A stretch of DNA of 38,764 nucleotides from Eubacterium sp. (GTDB lineage: Bacteria > Bacillota > Clostridia > Lachnospirales > Lachnospiraceae), in contig JAIKXQ010000120.1 in the NCBI GenBank assembly GCA_024684035.1, positions 1 to 38,764 on the forward strand, given 5' to 3'. Below the pieces are notes generated by a model, which worked only from the letters and a program-made list of their open reading frames with translations, searched no databases and was not told the origin of the DNA. Shown one piece after another: positions 9,225-17,954 of this stretch. Within the stretch, counting starts at the first letter, position 1, and the number at the start of each line of letters is the position of its first letter. The position numbers and the translations under genes were made by a program.

Positions 9225-9250
9225 GGATTGCGGAGCAATTTCCTATGAGA
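9225..9250 (-). repeat. Dispersed post-terminator element, copy 1
   Basis: Read leftward this is TCTCATAGGAAATTGC followed by a mini-hairpin (ATTGC/GCAAT) directly after the U-tract of the terminator at 9254-9292. Twenty-two bases of it are identical to the copy near 23516-23537. Confidence 0.6.
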
Positions 9251-9253
9251 TAA

Positions 9254-9292
9254 AACGAAAACCGGGATGCGACTCGCATCCCGGTTTTCGTT
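9254..9292. terminator. Bidirectional Rho-independent terminator
   Basis: A perfect 19-base-pair stem contains a GC-rich core (CCGGGATGCGA / TCGCATCCCGG) flanked by A-tract and T-tract. It serves both the rightward pilT operon and the leftward operon ending at 9379. Confidence 0.95.
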
Positions 9293-9378
9293 ACTCTATT
9301 TGTTCGCAGGTTGTATTGTTCCTGGAATATTTCTTTTACCCGTTTCCTCAGAGGAAACGCATCTTCATCCTTCTTTCT

Positions 9379-11328
9379 TTAGTGTCCGGCCACCTTGTCC
9401 ATAGTCTGAAGAAGCTTACGGAAAGAACCATCAAGCTCGCGTTTCTCCAGCTGTACGGCGTTCTCATCTGCAAGAGACGGATCTTTGTCAAAATCTACAA
9501 CAGCAAGGGCAATATCATCGTCGAGACTGTCCGCTCCGACAGCAACTACCTGATAGTCTTTTCCCTCTCCATCATTGATGGTATACAAATCATCATCTTT
9601 TACAGTTTCACCGATTGCCCACTCCGCGGAGTATTTTTTCCCGTCTCCGTCCGGATAATAAATATCGATGAAGCCGCAGTAGCTTCCGTCTTCATTTGTG
9701 AAGAAGACAATCTTTCCACCGTTGTCTGTTTTGCACTCCCATGCTGCAACAATCTCATCCATGTGGCTCTCGTAAGTACCCAGATCGTTGTTTCCTTTTG
9801 AGGCCTTTCCGCCTTTCTTCTCCGGACTCTTGGTTACGATTTTTCCGCGCTTTTTCTTCACTTCCGAAGATGAGCTGGATGTAGTCTGTGAGCTGCGCTC
9901 AGAGTCACTGCAGCTCGGCAGGAATACCATCAGCAGGGTTGCAATCAACGCTACGCCAAGCAGACTGAGTACAATGATCAAGCCAAGATTCTTCTTCGGT
10001 TTCTGTCCACCATTGGGATTGAAACCACCCGGTCCCGGCTGATAGTTATTACCGTTAGGTGTAAAGCCACCAGGCCCCGGCTGATAACCATTGTCCGGTG
10101 CAAAACCACCGCGTCCCGGAACCTGACCGTTATAAGCATTCTGACCGTAGGCACCGCCGGTTGCATACGGATTATCTCCGGTATTCTGTCCATAGCCATT
10201 CTGACCGTAACCGCCCTGGCCGACACCATTCTGTCCATAGCCGTTCTGACCGTAGCCGCCCTGGCCGACACCATTCTGGCCGTAGCCATTCTGGCCGTAG
10301 CCGCCCTGACCGTAGCCATTCTGACCGTAGCCGCCCTGGTTATAACCATTCTGACCAAAGGCGTTACCGCTTGTTTCATAACCACCGTAAACGCCGTTCT
10401 GTTCCGGAGCAGCATTCACCTGGGCGTTACCGTCTGCCAGAGCCTCCGCCGTTTCACTCTCGTTCAGCTCATTTCCGTTGACAGTCTCTGCAGAGTTCTC
10501 TTCCTCTGTGTTCTTACTGTCATAGGAATAGAAGTTGTCATTTCCATTCATTATGTTTCTTCCTCCCATCGTCGCATTCATACCGAATGTCGCATTTTTA
10601 TACTCTTTATATTCTTTATCCAGCTTCCATGTGTAGATTACCGCATATACTCCGGATAACACGATCAGCCATCCTCCCGGCGTATTCATCGTAAGGAGCG
10701 TATAGAAAAAATTGAGTGCCCCGTACACCAGAAGAACTATGGACGCGATTTTGCTGGCTCTCTTCAGGATAAACCCCCCGCAGGCAACCAGGATCGCCAC
10801 ATCCAGCAATGACCAATAACTCTGTGTAATCAGCAGAAAAATAAATGTAATTGCGGCACATACAAACGAGATAATCGCCGAACCCCTGATGTTCTTCTTG
10901 ATTTTTATCTCATCCGGCAGATCCAGGAACTGCATCCTTGTGAGCCCTGGCGGAACCACAGCTCTGCCGAAGCCCGCGGGTCCAAAACCCTGTCCCGGTT
11001 GTCCGAATCCGCCGCTCATCCCGTTCACGGGCTGTGCCTGATTGTCACCGGCCGCATTTCCCGCGGGTCTCACATTTTTGTCCCAATATGGCTTAGGCGG
11101 TTCGTTCCTCGAAATCTGCTGCTGCCACGTCGGTTCCTGTCCCTGTGGAACATCTTTTCCCAGCCAGCTGATATCCCTTCCGTGATCTACCGCGCCGAAG
11201 GGATCCTCCCGATTCACATTCTGCTTTCCATACCAGATGTCATTGGGTCGGTCGGGAGGCACATCCCTGTTTAGCTTCTTACTCGCTTCTTCAAGACTGT
11301 CTCTCATATCTGTCTGATTTCCCCTCAT
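9379..11328 (-). CDS. Gly/Tyr/Asn/Gln-repeat membrane protein of unknown function
   Basis: The product is 649 residues from the ATG at 11328; an in-frame ATG at 11307 is possible, since neither start has an ideal ribosome site. The N-terminal 125 residues are polar and Pro/Gly rich. Four hydrophobic segments follow (from SAIISFVCAAITFIFLLI to GWLIVLSGVYAVIY). An acidic linker leads to a repeat tract of GYGQNG/GVGQ units, then QPGPGGF repeats. A further membrane helix (LGLIIVLSLLGVALIATLLMV) ending SCS precedes a Ser-rich and Lys-rich stretch and a folded C-terminal domain (about 110 residues, WECKTDNGGKIVFF). Such proteins occur in Lachnospiraceae; I know no function. It is the last gene of a three-gene leftward operon. 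Confidence 0.85.
   Translation of the reverse strand: MRGNQTDMRDSLEEASKKLNRDVPPDRPNDIWYGKQNVNREDPFGAVDHGRDISWLGKDVPQGQEPTWQQQISRNEPPKPYWDKNVRPAGNAAGDNQAQPVNGMSGGFGQPGQGFGPAGFGRAVVPPGLTRMQFLDLPDEIKIKKNIRGSAIISFVCAAITFIFLLITQSYWSLLDVAILVACGGFILKRASKIASIVLLVYGALNFFYTLLTMNTPGGWLIVLSGVYAVIYTWKLDKEYKEYKNATFGMNATMGGRNIMNGNDNFYSYDSKNTEEENSAETVNGNELNESETAEALADGNAQVNAAPEQNGVYGGYETSGNAFGQNGYNQGGYGQNGYGQGGYGQNGYGQNGVGQGGYGQNGYGQNGVGQGGYGQNGYGQNTGDNPYATGGAYGQNAYNGQVPGRGGFAPDNGYQPGPGGFTPNGNNYQPGPGGFNPNGGQKPKKNLGLIIVLSLLGVALIATLLMVFLPSCSDSERSSQTTSSSSSEVKKKRGKIVTKSPEKKGGKASKGNNDLGTYESHMDEIVAAWECKTDNGGKIVFFTNEDGSYCGFIDIYYPDGDGKKYSAEWAIGETVKDDDLYTINDGEGKDYQVVAVGADSLDDDIALAVVDFDKDPSLADENAVQLEKRELDGSFRKLLQTMDKVAGH
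10182..10356 (-). repeat. In-frame tandem repeat encoding GGYGQNGYGQNGVGQ units
   Basis: A 45-base unit (15 residues) recurs about 2.7 times, flanked by shorter GYGQGG units. The nucleotide copies are near identical, so length variation by slippage or recombination is likely, always in multiples of three. Confidence 0.85.
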
Positions 11329-11352
11329 CTATTTTCAGAAAATGATTTTCCA

Positions 11353-12588
11353 TCAAAGTCTTGCGAATATTTGAAACGCGTTACGCAATACTTCGATTAT
11401 CTGCTTCCGATCTGCCGCTAAGGATCCCTGAATCATCTCCGGCGAACCGCCTCCACGACCATTCAAGGCCTCGTTGAGTTTTTTCGCCTTCTCTCTCAGA
11501 TTACATACGGCAGCATCGTTGGTGCCGATGGTGTAATTCCATCCAGCCGCTGCATCCTCCGGATCCCTCGGAGCGAGAACACAGGCCACCTTCGCCTTCA
11601 CAGCTCCCTGTTTCAGAATCCAGTCACAGAATCTCCGGATATCCGTCACAGACATTTCCTTCTCGAAGTCAATGACAATGTCTCCATCATCTGTATGGAG
11701 TTCAGCAATTCTGGCGCGGAAATACCGGTTCATATTTGCCGCCGCCTTCTGTTTCTCCTCCATCAGATCGTTTCGAAGTCTTTCCACAGCCAGCGCCGTT
11801 TCCTCCGGCTTCACCGACAGATCTCTGGCAATCTGCGAATTCTGCGACTCAATTCCCTGAAGATATGAAAGTGCCTTCGCGCCGCAGAGAAGTTCCAGCC
11901 GGACACCGCCTTTGTAACTCTGTGCCGAAATACACTTGATCATGCCGATCTCACCGGTTCTCCGGACATGCAGTCCGCAGCAGGCACAGACATCCGCCCC
12001 GGGAATCGTCACGAGTCTGATTTTTCCCTCAAGTTCTTTTTTGCTCCGGTAATCGATGTCCGCAACCTCAGCCTCTGATCCTACGGTAATCTCAATCGGC
12101 TCGTTTTTCCACACATAGCGGTTCGCCTCATTCTCGACCTCCAGAATCTGTTCCCAAGTGAGCGGCCCGTTGAAATCTACGCGGATCGTATCCCCCATGT
12201 GGAAACCGACATTGTCGTATCCGAACTTCCTGTGCACAATTCCGGAAAAAATATGTTCTCCCGAATGCCCCTGCATGTTCGAAAAGCGGAATTCCCAGTC
12301 CAGTTGCTGCAAAACCTGCGCACCTTCTTCTACCGGTTCGTCGGTGTAGAGCACAATATCCAGTCCCTGCCGCTTCGTATCCAGCACATGCACGGTCTTC
12401 ATGTCCGTGCCATAGGTCAGCGTGCCCCTGTCCCCGGGCTGCCCGCCGCCTTCCGGGTAGAAAATACAATCCTCATTCAGACGTATCTCACATTTCCGCT
12501 TTCCCTTCTGACAGTTTCGAACGACAGCGGTCATGCCACGCTCGTACAACTTCTCATCGTCATAGAAAGCTTCTCTGAATTGTTCCAT
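11353..12588 (-). CDS. Alanyl-tRNA editing protein (AlaX-like with DHHA1 domain)
   Basis: The 411-residue product carries the editing-domain signatures of AlaX proteins: FYPEGGGQPGDRGTL near residue 45, the zinc-ligand pair HSGEHIF, and CACCGLHVRRTGEIG further on. A helical linker (EETALAVERLRNDLMEEKQ) and a C-terminal DHHA1-type domain with NGRGGGSPEMIQGS complete the long AlaX form. Family members hydrolyse mischarged Ser-tRNA(Ala) or Gly-tRNA(Ala) in the cytoplasm. There is no aminoacylation domain, so this is a free-standing editor and not AlaRS. It lies 11 bases after the nucleotidyltransferase gene and 24 bases before the repeat protein. Confidence 0.9.
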   Translation of the reverse strand: MEQFREAFYDDEKLYERGMTAVVRNCQKGKRKCEIRLNEDCIFYPEGGGQPGDRGTLTYGTDMKTVHVLDTKRQGLDIVLYTDEPVEEGAQVLQQLDWEFRFSNMQGHSGEHIFSGIVHRKFGYDNVGFHMGDTIRVDFNGPLTWEQILEVENEANRYVWKNEPIEITVGSEAEVADIDYRSKKELEGKIRLVTIPGADVCACCGLHVRRTGEIGMIKCISAQSYKGGVRLELLCGAKALSYLQGIESQNSQIARDLSVKPEETALAVERLRNDLMEEKQKAAANMNRYFRARIAELHTDDGDIVIDFEKEMSVTDIRRFCDWILKQGAVKAKVACVLAPRDPEDAAAGWNYTIGTNDAAVCNLREKAKKLNEALNGRGGGSPEMIQGSLAADRKQIIEVLRNAFQIFARL

Positions 12589-12599
12589 ATCCCGTAATC

Positions 12600-13418
12600 C
12601 TATACCTTCAGTTTGTACTTCTCATCCACCTGAACATATCTCTGAAGTTCAGCTCCGAGATTCTGCCGAATCTGTTCATAATCTTCCATCACTCTCTCCG
12701 GATTTCCGTAGAGATCCTCAAAGAGCTGTGTCAGATTCTCCTCGAATTTCTCCGGCAGGTATTTCGCATGCTTCAGAGCATATGGGATCAGCTTCTTTTC
12801 CCCGGGATGGGTAAGCTCATTCATGGCAAAAATCACATCAAAGTATGATTCCAGAAAGGCCGCCGTGCGGTGGTTGATACTTACCAGATCTTTTCGCTCA
12901 ATCGCTTTCTGTAACTGTTGTTCGTAAGAAGGCAGACTTCCCTGAATCAGCCGCATGTTTCTTCCGATGATATTCCTCTTGAGGCGCTCAGGATAAGGCA
13001 CATCATACTTTTTCTGAAGAGCGGCATATTTTCCCTCCGGATCATAAAGAATCCTGCTGTTCAGAAGATTGTGCCAAAGACAGGTGGTATATCCGTTCCC
13101 GGCCTGATGATGCATGACCACACGGTCGAGAGCCTCATCCAGTTCCTCCATATGCCGGTAAACAACATCAACTGCCGGTCCGTCCGCGAGAACCATGTCA
13201 TCCTCCAGCTCCCAGAAGTCGTTTCCGGCCTCGGTGTACACACTGACTTTCTGGAAGAGTTTCCTTCTGTCCTCAGGATCCGGAAGTGTCGTATAGTACA
13301 CATACAGATCATAATCCGATCCGGGGTCATTGTTTCCTGCGGCCCTGGAACCGCCGAGGGCAACAGCCTCTACGCCTTCCATGGAAGACAGCATTTCTAT
13401 CAATTCGTCGATGAGCAT
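12600..13418 (-). CDS. Nucleotidyltransferase-domain protein (DUF4037-like C-terminus)
   Basis: The 272-residue product has the minimal nucleotidyltransferase motif near its N-terminus: ALGGSRAAGNNDPGSDYDLYVYY, with the Gly-Ser and the Asp-x-Asp metal ligands. A third acidic residue may be in DGPAVDVVYRH. The C-terminal half is helical, with NHRTAAFLESYFDVIFAMNE, as in DUF4037 proteins. Family knowledge suggests transfer of a nucleotide to a small molecule or protein; the substrate cannot be read from sequence. The ATG at 13418 has GGAGG at ideal distance. It is the first gene of a leftward operon with the alanyl-tRNA editing gene. Confidence 0.85.
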   Translation of the reverse strand: MLIDELIEMLSSMEGVEAVALGGSRAAGNNDPGSDYDLYVYYTTLPDPEDRRKLFQKVSVYTEAGNDFWELEDDMVLADGPAVDVVYRHMEELDEALDRVVMHHQAGNGYTTCLWHNLLNSRILYDPEGKYAALQKKYDVPYPERLKRNIIGRNMRLIQGSLPSYEQQLQKAIERKDLVSINHRTAAFLESYFDVIFAMNELTHPGEKKLIPYALKHAKYLPEKFEENLTQLFEDLYGNPERVMEDYEQIRQNLGAELQRYVQVDEKYKLKV

Positions 13419-13438
13419 CTTGCTCCTCCTTTCGGAAG

Positions 13439-13452
13439 AATTTCCTGTGAGA
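13439..13452 (-). repeat. Dispersed post-terminator element, variant copy
   Basis: Read leftward it is TCTCACAGGAAATT directly after the terminator U-tract. It differs from the other copies at one base (CTCACAGG against CTCATAGG) and lacks the mini-hairpin. Confidence 0.45.
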
Positions 13453-13487
13453 AAAAAATATCCTGATGATTTCTCACCAGGATATTA
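13452..13487 (-). terminator. Rho-independent terminator of the ior-paaK-ACT operon
   Basis: Read leftward, AATATCCTG and CAGGATATT form a nine-base-pair stem with a 12-base loop, followed by a run of T. Confidence 0.85.
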
Positions 13488-13552
13488 TACCGTATTTTGT
13501 TCTTATTGTCTGCCTTTCGTTTCAATTCCTGCAGTCAGGCACTCAATTTGCA

Positions 13553-13984
13553 TTACAATTCAGAAAGATCATCCTGACTTGCAACACGGACACCCTTTCC
13601 TGCAAGCGCTGCTTCCGCCTGCTCTGCATCCTCGACACGGAAAATCATGAAGGCGCTGTCCACGCTCTTGTCCATGAAGGCGTACATGTACTCAACGTTG
13701 ACACCGGCTGCCGTGAAATAGCGGAGAATCTTATTGAGTCCGCCCGGCTCGTCCGGAATCTCTACTGCCACAACAGGTGTGAGTCTGCAGATAAAGCCCT
13801 CTTCCTTCAGCGTTGTCATAGTCTCGTAAACATCGTCAACGATCAGTCTTGCGATACCAAAATCTTTTGTCTCCGCAAGTGAAAGAGCGATCATATCAAT
13901 ATTGTGATCTGCCATCACCTGTGTCATGTCGTTCAGACGTCCCGGTCTGTTCTCCAAAAATACTGAAATCTGTTTTACTGACAT
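13553..13984 (-). CDS. Tandem ACT-domain protein of the arylacetate operon
   Basis: The 143-residue product consists of two ACT domains: residues about 1-68 (ISVFLENRPGRLNDMTQVM, then IDMIALSLAE) and 69-143 (VVAVEIPDEPGGLNKILRYF, then VNVEYMYAF). ACT domains bind amino acids and regulate enzymes. Stand-alone double-ACT proteins are regularly encoded next to paaK-like ligases and indolepyruvate oxidoreductases, as here, where they probably sense aromatic amino acids. The gene lies 29 bases after the ligase gene and just before the terminator. Confidence 0.9.
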   Translation of the reverse strand: MSVKQISVFLENRPGRLNDMTQVMADHNIDMIALSLAETKDFGIARLIVDDVYETMTTLKEEGFICRLTPVVAVEIPDEPGGLNKILRYFTAAGVNVEYMYAFMDKSVDSAFMIFRVEDAEQAEAALAGKGVRVASQDDLSEL

Positions 13985-14013
13985 ATCTTATCCTCCCGGC
14001 TTCTTTATCCTGC

Positions 14014-15315
14014 TCAGATTTTACGCTTATCAATGACACGGACTGCTTTTCCCTCACTTCTCGCGATGGACTTCGGAGAAACGAGATGCACGTTTGCCTT
14101 GATTCCAAGCATTGCCTTGAGACCGTCCACAAGATCCTTCTGTCTCTTCTGAACCTCACCCATATTATCCGTGAACATTTCTGCCGTCATCTCAACCTGT
14201 ACATCCAGCGTGTCTGTATTGTTCACACGGTCAACGATGATCTGGTAGTTTGCCGGATATCCATTGTTGAGAAGAACTGTCTCGATCTGTGACGGGAATA
14301 CATTTACACCTCTGATGATGAGCATATCATCGGAGCGTCCCTTCGGCTTCTCCATCTTCACAAAGGTTCGGCCGCAGGAGCATTTACCTCTCACCAGTCT
14401 TGTGATATCTCTCGTTCTATATCTGAGAATCGGGAAAGCCTCTTTATCCAGAGAAGTGAATACAAGTTCTCCCTCAGAGCCCTCCGGAAGCACTTCCCCT
14501 GTATCCGGGTCGATAATCTCGGCGATAAAGTGATCCTCATTGATGTGCATTCCGGACTGTTCGGAGCACTCATAAGCGACACCGGGGCCGGAAAGCTCTG
14601 TCAGACCATAGATGTCATAGGCCTTGATTCCCATGGTTTTCTCGATATCGTGACGCATTTCCTCGCTCCAGGCCTCTGCGCCGAAGATTCCGGCTTTCAG
14701 CGGAATCTCATCCGGTCCGAGTCCTTTCTCTTTCATCACTTCACCGATGTAGGCCGCATAGCTTGGGGTACAGCAGAGCACAGTCGCTCCCAGATCCCGA
14801 AGGAACATGATCTGTCTGTCCGTACTTCCGGAACTCATGGGAACTGTCATACTTCCCAGCATATGGCTTCCGCCGTCCAGTCCGGCGCCGCCGGTGAAGA
14901 GTCCGTAGCCGTACGCAACCTGGACAATATCCTCGTTGGTGGCACCCGCTGCCGCGAGGGCACGGGCACAGCACTGATGCCACAGCTCTACATCCTTCTT
15001 TGTGTAATACGCGATCACGCGACGCCCGGTGGTACCCGATGTGGAGTGGATCTCCACCACTTCGCTCTTCGGTGTTCCAAGAAGTCCGTAGGGGTATGCC
15101 TCCCGAAGATCTGCTTTGCTGAGGAAAGGAAGCTTATGAAGATCTTCCATCGACTTTATGTCCTCCGGAGTCACTCCCTTCTTTTCCATCTTCTTGCGAT
15201 AATAGGGAACATTGTCCCATACATGCTTTACCTGTTTGACGAGTTTTTCACTCTGAATCTCACGGATTTTCTCGAGTGAGGCACACTCGATCTCCTCATT
15301 GAAATAGTTCCCCAA
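14014..15315 (-). CDS. paaK: Phenylacetate-CoA ligase family protein
   Basis: The product is an AMP-forming acyl-CoA ligase of the PaaK type, about 433 residues. Visible are the AMP-binding loop STSGTTGRRVIAYYT, the IYGLTELSGPG motif, the hinge region YRTRDITRLV and a C-terminal GRSDDMLIIRGVNVFPSQIE. An AGGAGG sits eight bases before a TTG at 15315. An in-frame GTG at 15324 would touch the ribosome site, so TTG is preferred. The enzyme interconverts arylacetates and arylacetyl-CoA. Downstream of indolepyruvate oxidoreductase, it may run in the ATP-forming direction during aromatic amino-acid fermentation; this direction is inference. Confidence 0.9.
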   Translation of the reverse strand: MGNYFNEEIECASLEKIREIQSEKLVKQVKHVWDNVPYYRKKMEKKGVTPEDIKSMEDLHKLPFLSKADLREAYPYGLLGTPKSEVVEIHSTSGTTGRRVIAYYTKKDVELWHQCCARALAAAGATNEDIVQVAYGYGLFTGGAGLDGGSHMLGSMTVPMSSGSTDRQIMFLRDLGATVLCCTPSYAAYIGEVMKEKGLGPDEIPLKAGIFGAEAWSEEMRHDIEKTMGIKAYDIYGLTELSGPGVAYECSEQSGMHINEDHFIAEIIDPDTGEVLPEGSEGELVFTSLDKEAFPILRYRTRDITRLVRGKCSCGRTFVKMEKPKGRSDDMLIIRGVNVFPSQIETVLLNNGYPANYQIIVDRVNNTDTLDVQVEMTAEMFTDNMGEVQKRQKDLVDGLKAMLGIKANVHLVSPKSIARSEGKAVRVIDKRKI

Positions 15316-15364
15316 TTGCTGCACCTCCTGTATTGCTCAGCTTTCTTACTTCTATCTTGCTTTT

Positions 15365-15946
15365 TTATTTCTCTGAATAATCACGTCCGAGTGCGAACGC
15401 TTTTTTATTCATTTCCACAAATTTTGCCGGAACAATGGCCTCCAGCGATTTCATCCATGCTTCCTCCGGAAGATCAAAGTACTTTGAGAGTCTGCCGAGA
15501 AGAACCAGATTAACTGCCTTCGCGGAGCCGGCTTCCTCTGCCAGCGCCAGACAATCCATGGCGTCCACCTTGACTCCTGTAGCTTTGAGTTTACCTTTGA
15601 GATCCTCCGGATACTCCGCAGCTCCGGTAAGCACAGGCATCGGATCGATCTGCTGTGTATTCGTCACAATCTGACCATCCATGCGCAGATAAGGCAGATA
15701 ACGCGCCGCCTCCATCATCTCGAAGGATACAATGAAATCCGCTTCTCCCAGGTCAATAATGGGCGAGTGAACTTTTTCTCCATAGCGGACATAAGTCACT
15801 ACGCTTCCGCCCCTCTGGGACATTCCGTGAACTTCCGATACTTTTACATCATAGCCGGCCTCCAGCAACACATGTCCCAGCATTTTACTTGCAAGCAGGG
15901 AGCCCTGGCCTCCGACGCCGACGATCATAATATTCTTTGTACTCAT
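15365..15946 (-). CDS. iorB: Indolepyruvate:ferredoxin oxidoreductase, beta subunit
   Basis: The 193-residue product begins NIMIVGVGGQGSLLASKML, the conserved glycine-rich start of the gamma-domain in 2-oxoacid:ferredoxin oxidoreductases, and includes SEVHGMSQRGGSVVTYVR, another strong family signature. With IorA it oxidatively decarboxylates aryl pyruvates to aryl-acyl-CoA, reducing ferredoxin. Its start overlaps the iorA stop by four bases (ATGA), so the two subunits are translationally coupled. The length fits the family. Confidence 0.94.
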   Translation of the reverse strand: MSTKNIMIVGVGGQGSLLASKMLGHVLLEAGYDVKVSEVHGMSQRGGSVVTYVRYGEKVHSPIIDLGEADFIVSFEMMEAARYLPYLRMDGQIVTNTQQIDPMPVLTGAAEYPEDLKGKLKATGVKVDAMDCLALAEEAGSAKAVNLVLLGRLSKYFDLPEEAWMKSLEAIVPAKFVEMNKKAFALGRDYSEK

Positions 15947-17760
15947 TCCTGACTTCCCCCCTGCTTCTCATTGCTGTGATCGAGATCCCACTGGGAAAGC
16001 GGAGCAGAAAGACATGCTTTGGCGCTTCCCTTTGCATTGATGATGGACTCGAACGCGCACATCTGCTGACATACGCCGCAGCCCACACAGAGCGTCTCGT
16101 CGATGTGTGCCTTGCCATCGCGGAAGGAGATGGACGGACATCCGATCTTCATGCAGGACTTGCAGCCGCGACACTTGTCCTGATCCACTACGACGGGTTT
16201 CTCATGCTTTACATATTTGAGAAGCACACAGGGTCTTCTTGAAATGATTACAGACGGCTCATCCGCTGCCAGTTCTTCTTTCAGAGCTTCATCCACAGCT
16301 TTCAGATCGTAGGGGTCAACGACACGCACCCGCTCTATGCCCATGGATCTGCAAAGAGCTTCCAGATTGATTCTTCCTGCCGGATCACCTTTGATGTTGT
16401 ATCCGGTGGTGGGATTCTGCTGATGTCCTGTCATTCCGGTAATGGAATTGTCCAGAATGATCACCGTGGAGTTGGAACGGTTATAGGCAATATTCGCAAG
16501 TCCTGTCATGCCCGAATGCATGAAGGTGGAATCTCCGATGACACAGACTGTGTGCTCATTTCCGTTGCCGCCGTCCATCTTGTTGAATCCGTGCAGCGAA
16601 CTTACGGAGCCACCCATACACAGACAGGTCTCGATCGCATTCAGCGGTGCAGCCGCGCCCAGTGTATAACATCCGATGTCGCCCAGAACTGTGCACTTAT
16701 TCTTTGTAAGTTCATAGAACATTCCACGGTGCGGACATCCGGAACACATAGCCGGCGGTCTCACCGGAATCGGCGTATCCAGGGTACGGAATTCCGCTTT
16801 CTTTCCGCCAAAGGCCTCAGCCACAAGATTCTGTGAAAACTCTCCGACGATCGGAAGCAGTTCCTTGCCCTTAACCTCGACGCCGATGACACGGCAGTGG
16901 TTCTCAATAACCGGATCCAGCTCCTCAACAACGTAAACGGACTCTACTTCTGCAGCAAAATCCCGGATCAGTTTCACCGGAAGCGGATTCACCAGTCCGA
17001 TTTTCAAAACAGAAACCTTATCTCCGAATACCTCTTTCACATACTGATAGGAGGTAGAATCGGCAATGATTCCCATCTTCGAATCCGTTCCACGCTCTAT
17101 GCGGTTCAAAGGTGTAGTCTCCGCGTACTCCGTAAGGGCAGCAGTGCGGGCTTCTACAACGGGATGCTTGCGAATCGCGTTTGCGGGCACCATAACATTC
17201 TTCGCGATGTCCTTTACGTATTCGCCTTTTTTCTCGGTTCTGCTTCCCGGTTCTACGACAGACTGTGAGTGAGATACTCTGGTACACATTTTCAGCATGA
17301 CCGGCGTGTCAAACTTCTCTGAAATTTCGTAGGCAATTCTGGTAAACTCCAGCGCCTCCTGTGAATCAGACGGCTCCAGCATCGGAACCTTGGACGCAAT
17401 CGCGTGATGACGGCTGTCCTGCTCATTCTGTGAGGAATGCATACCGGCGTCATCCGCAACACCGATGACAAGTCCTGCGTTTACACCTATATATGACATG
17501 GTAAAAAGAGGATCCGCAGCCACGTTCAGACCCACATGTTTCATTCCGCAGAAAGACCTGCGGCCGGCAAGTGAAGCTCCGAAAGCCGCCTCCATGGCAA
17601 CCTTCTCATTCGGCGCCCACTCACAGTAGATCTCATCGTATTTCGATGCCTCTTCTGTGATTTCTGTGCTTGGTGTTCCCGGATAACTGGATACGAAACA
17701 GACGCCTGCTTCATACAAGCCACGGGCAACAGCCATATTTCCCAACATAAGCTGTTTCAT
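15943..17760 (-). CDS. iorA: Indolepyruvate:ferredoxin oxidoreductase, alpha subunit
   Basis: The 605-residue product follows the IorA layout. An N-terminal pyrimidine-binding domain (VSSYPGTPSTEI, CEWAPNEKVAMEAAFGASL) is followed by a transketolase-C type domain. The TPP-binding domain contains PPAMCSGCPHRG, GDIGCYTLG, VIGDSTFMHSG and LDNSITGMTGHQ. The C-terminus carries two [4Fe-4S] motifs, CRGCKSCMKIGCP and CVGCGVCQQMC. It acts in the cytoplasm on indolepyruvate, phenylpyruvate or hydroxyphenylpyruvate made by transamination of aromatic amino acids. ATG at 17760 follows GGGAG. It is the first gene of iorA-iorB-paaK-ACT. Confidence 0.95.
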   Translation of the reverse strand: MKQLMLGNMAVARGLYEAGVCFVSSYPGTPSTEITEEASKYDEIYCEWAPNEKVAMEAAFGASLAGRRSFCGMKHVGLNVAADPLFTMSYIGVNAGLVIGVADDAGMHSSQNEQDSRHHAIASKVPMLEPSDSQEALEFTRIAYEISEKFDTPVMLKMCTRVSHSQSVVEPGSRTEKKGEYVKDIAKNVMVPANAIRKHPVVEARTAALTEYAETTPLNRIERGTDSKMGIIADSTSYQYVKEVFGDKVSVLKIGLVNPLPVKLIRDFAAEVESVYVVEELDPVIENHCRVIGVEVKGKELLPIVGEFSQNLVAEAFGGKKAEFRTLDTPIPVRPPAMCSGCPHRGMFYELTKNKCTVLGDIGCYTLGAAAPLNAIETCLCMGGSVSSLHGFNKMDGGNGNEHTVCVIGDSTFMHSGMTGLANIAYNRSNSTVIILDNSITGMTGHQQNPTTGYNIKGDPAGRINLEALCRSMGIERVRVVDPYDLKAVDEALKEELAADEPSVIISRRPCVLLKYVKHEKPVVVDQDKCRGCKSCMKIGCPSISFRDGKAHIDETLCVGCGVCQQMCAFESIINAKGSAKACLSAPLSQWDLDHSNEKQGGSQE

Positions 17761-17796
17761 CTAACTTCTCCCTTCAAGAAAAAAATACACTATTTC

Positions 17797-17825
17797 ATCT
17801 TATCATTTCGCGAAAACTTATTCAA
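17797..17825 (-). promoter_or_regulatory. Candidate promoter of the ior operon with internal palindrome
   Basis: Read leftward, TTGAAT and TAAGAT are separated by 17 bases, each matching four of six consensus positions. The spacer contains the perfect palindrome TTTCGCGAAA (17806-17815), a plausible operator. The nearest candidate regulator is the operon's own ACT protein or the LysR gene to the right, but neither link is shown. Confidence 0.5.
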
Positions 17826-17882
17826 ATATTTTACCGCAGGAAAAGAATCCCAAAACATATTTCGCCCATCTTTGAAAACAGC

Positions 17883-17948
17883 AAAAAATAAACCGTTTGC
17901 GAAGGTGTTCTCTGTTCAAAACAGAAAACGAACCATCCGCAAACGGTT
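17883..17948 (-). terminator. Terminator of the EAL gene
   Basis: Read leftward, AACCGTTTGCG and CGCAAACGGTT form a perfect 11-base-pair stem capped by a second small hairpin (TCTGT/ACAGA), followed by TTTATTTTTT. The stem starts seven bases after the EAL gene's stop codon. Confidence 0.88.
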
Positions 17949-17954
17949 CTTCAT

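Noticed and set aside
10098-10481. Rightward His/Arg/Ser-rich open frame
   Set aside because: It is the antisense of the Gly/Gln repeat tract; repeat DNA keeps several frames open.
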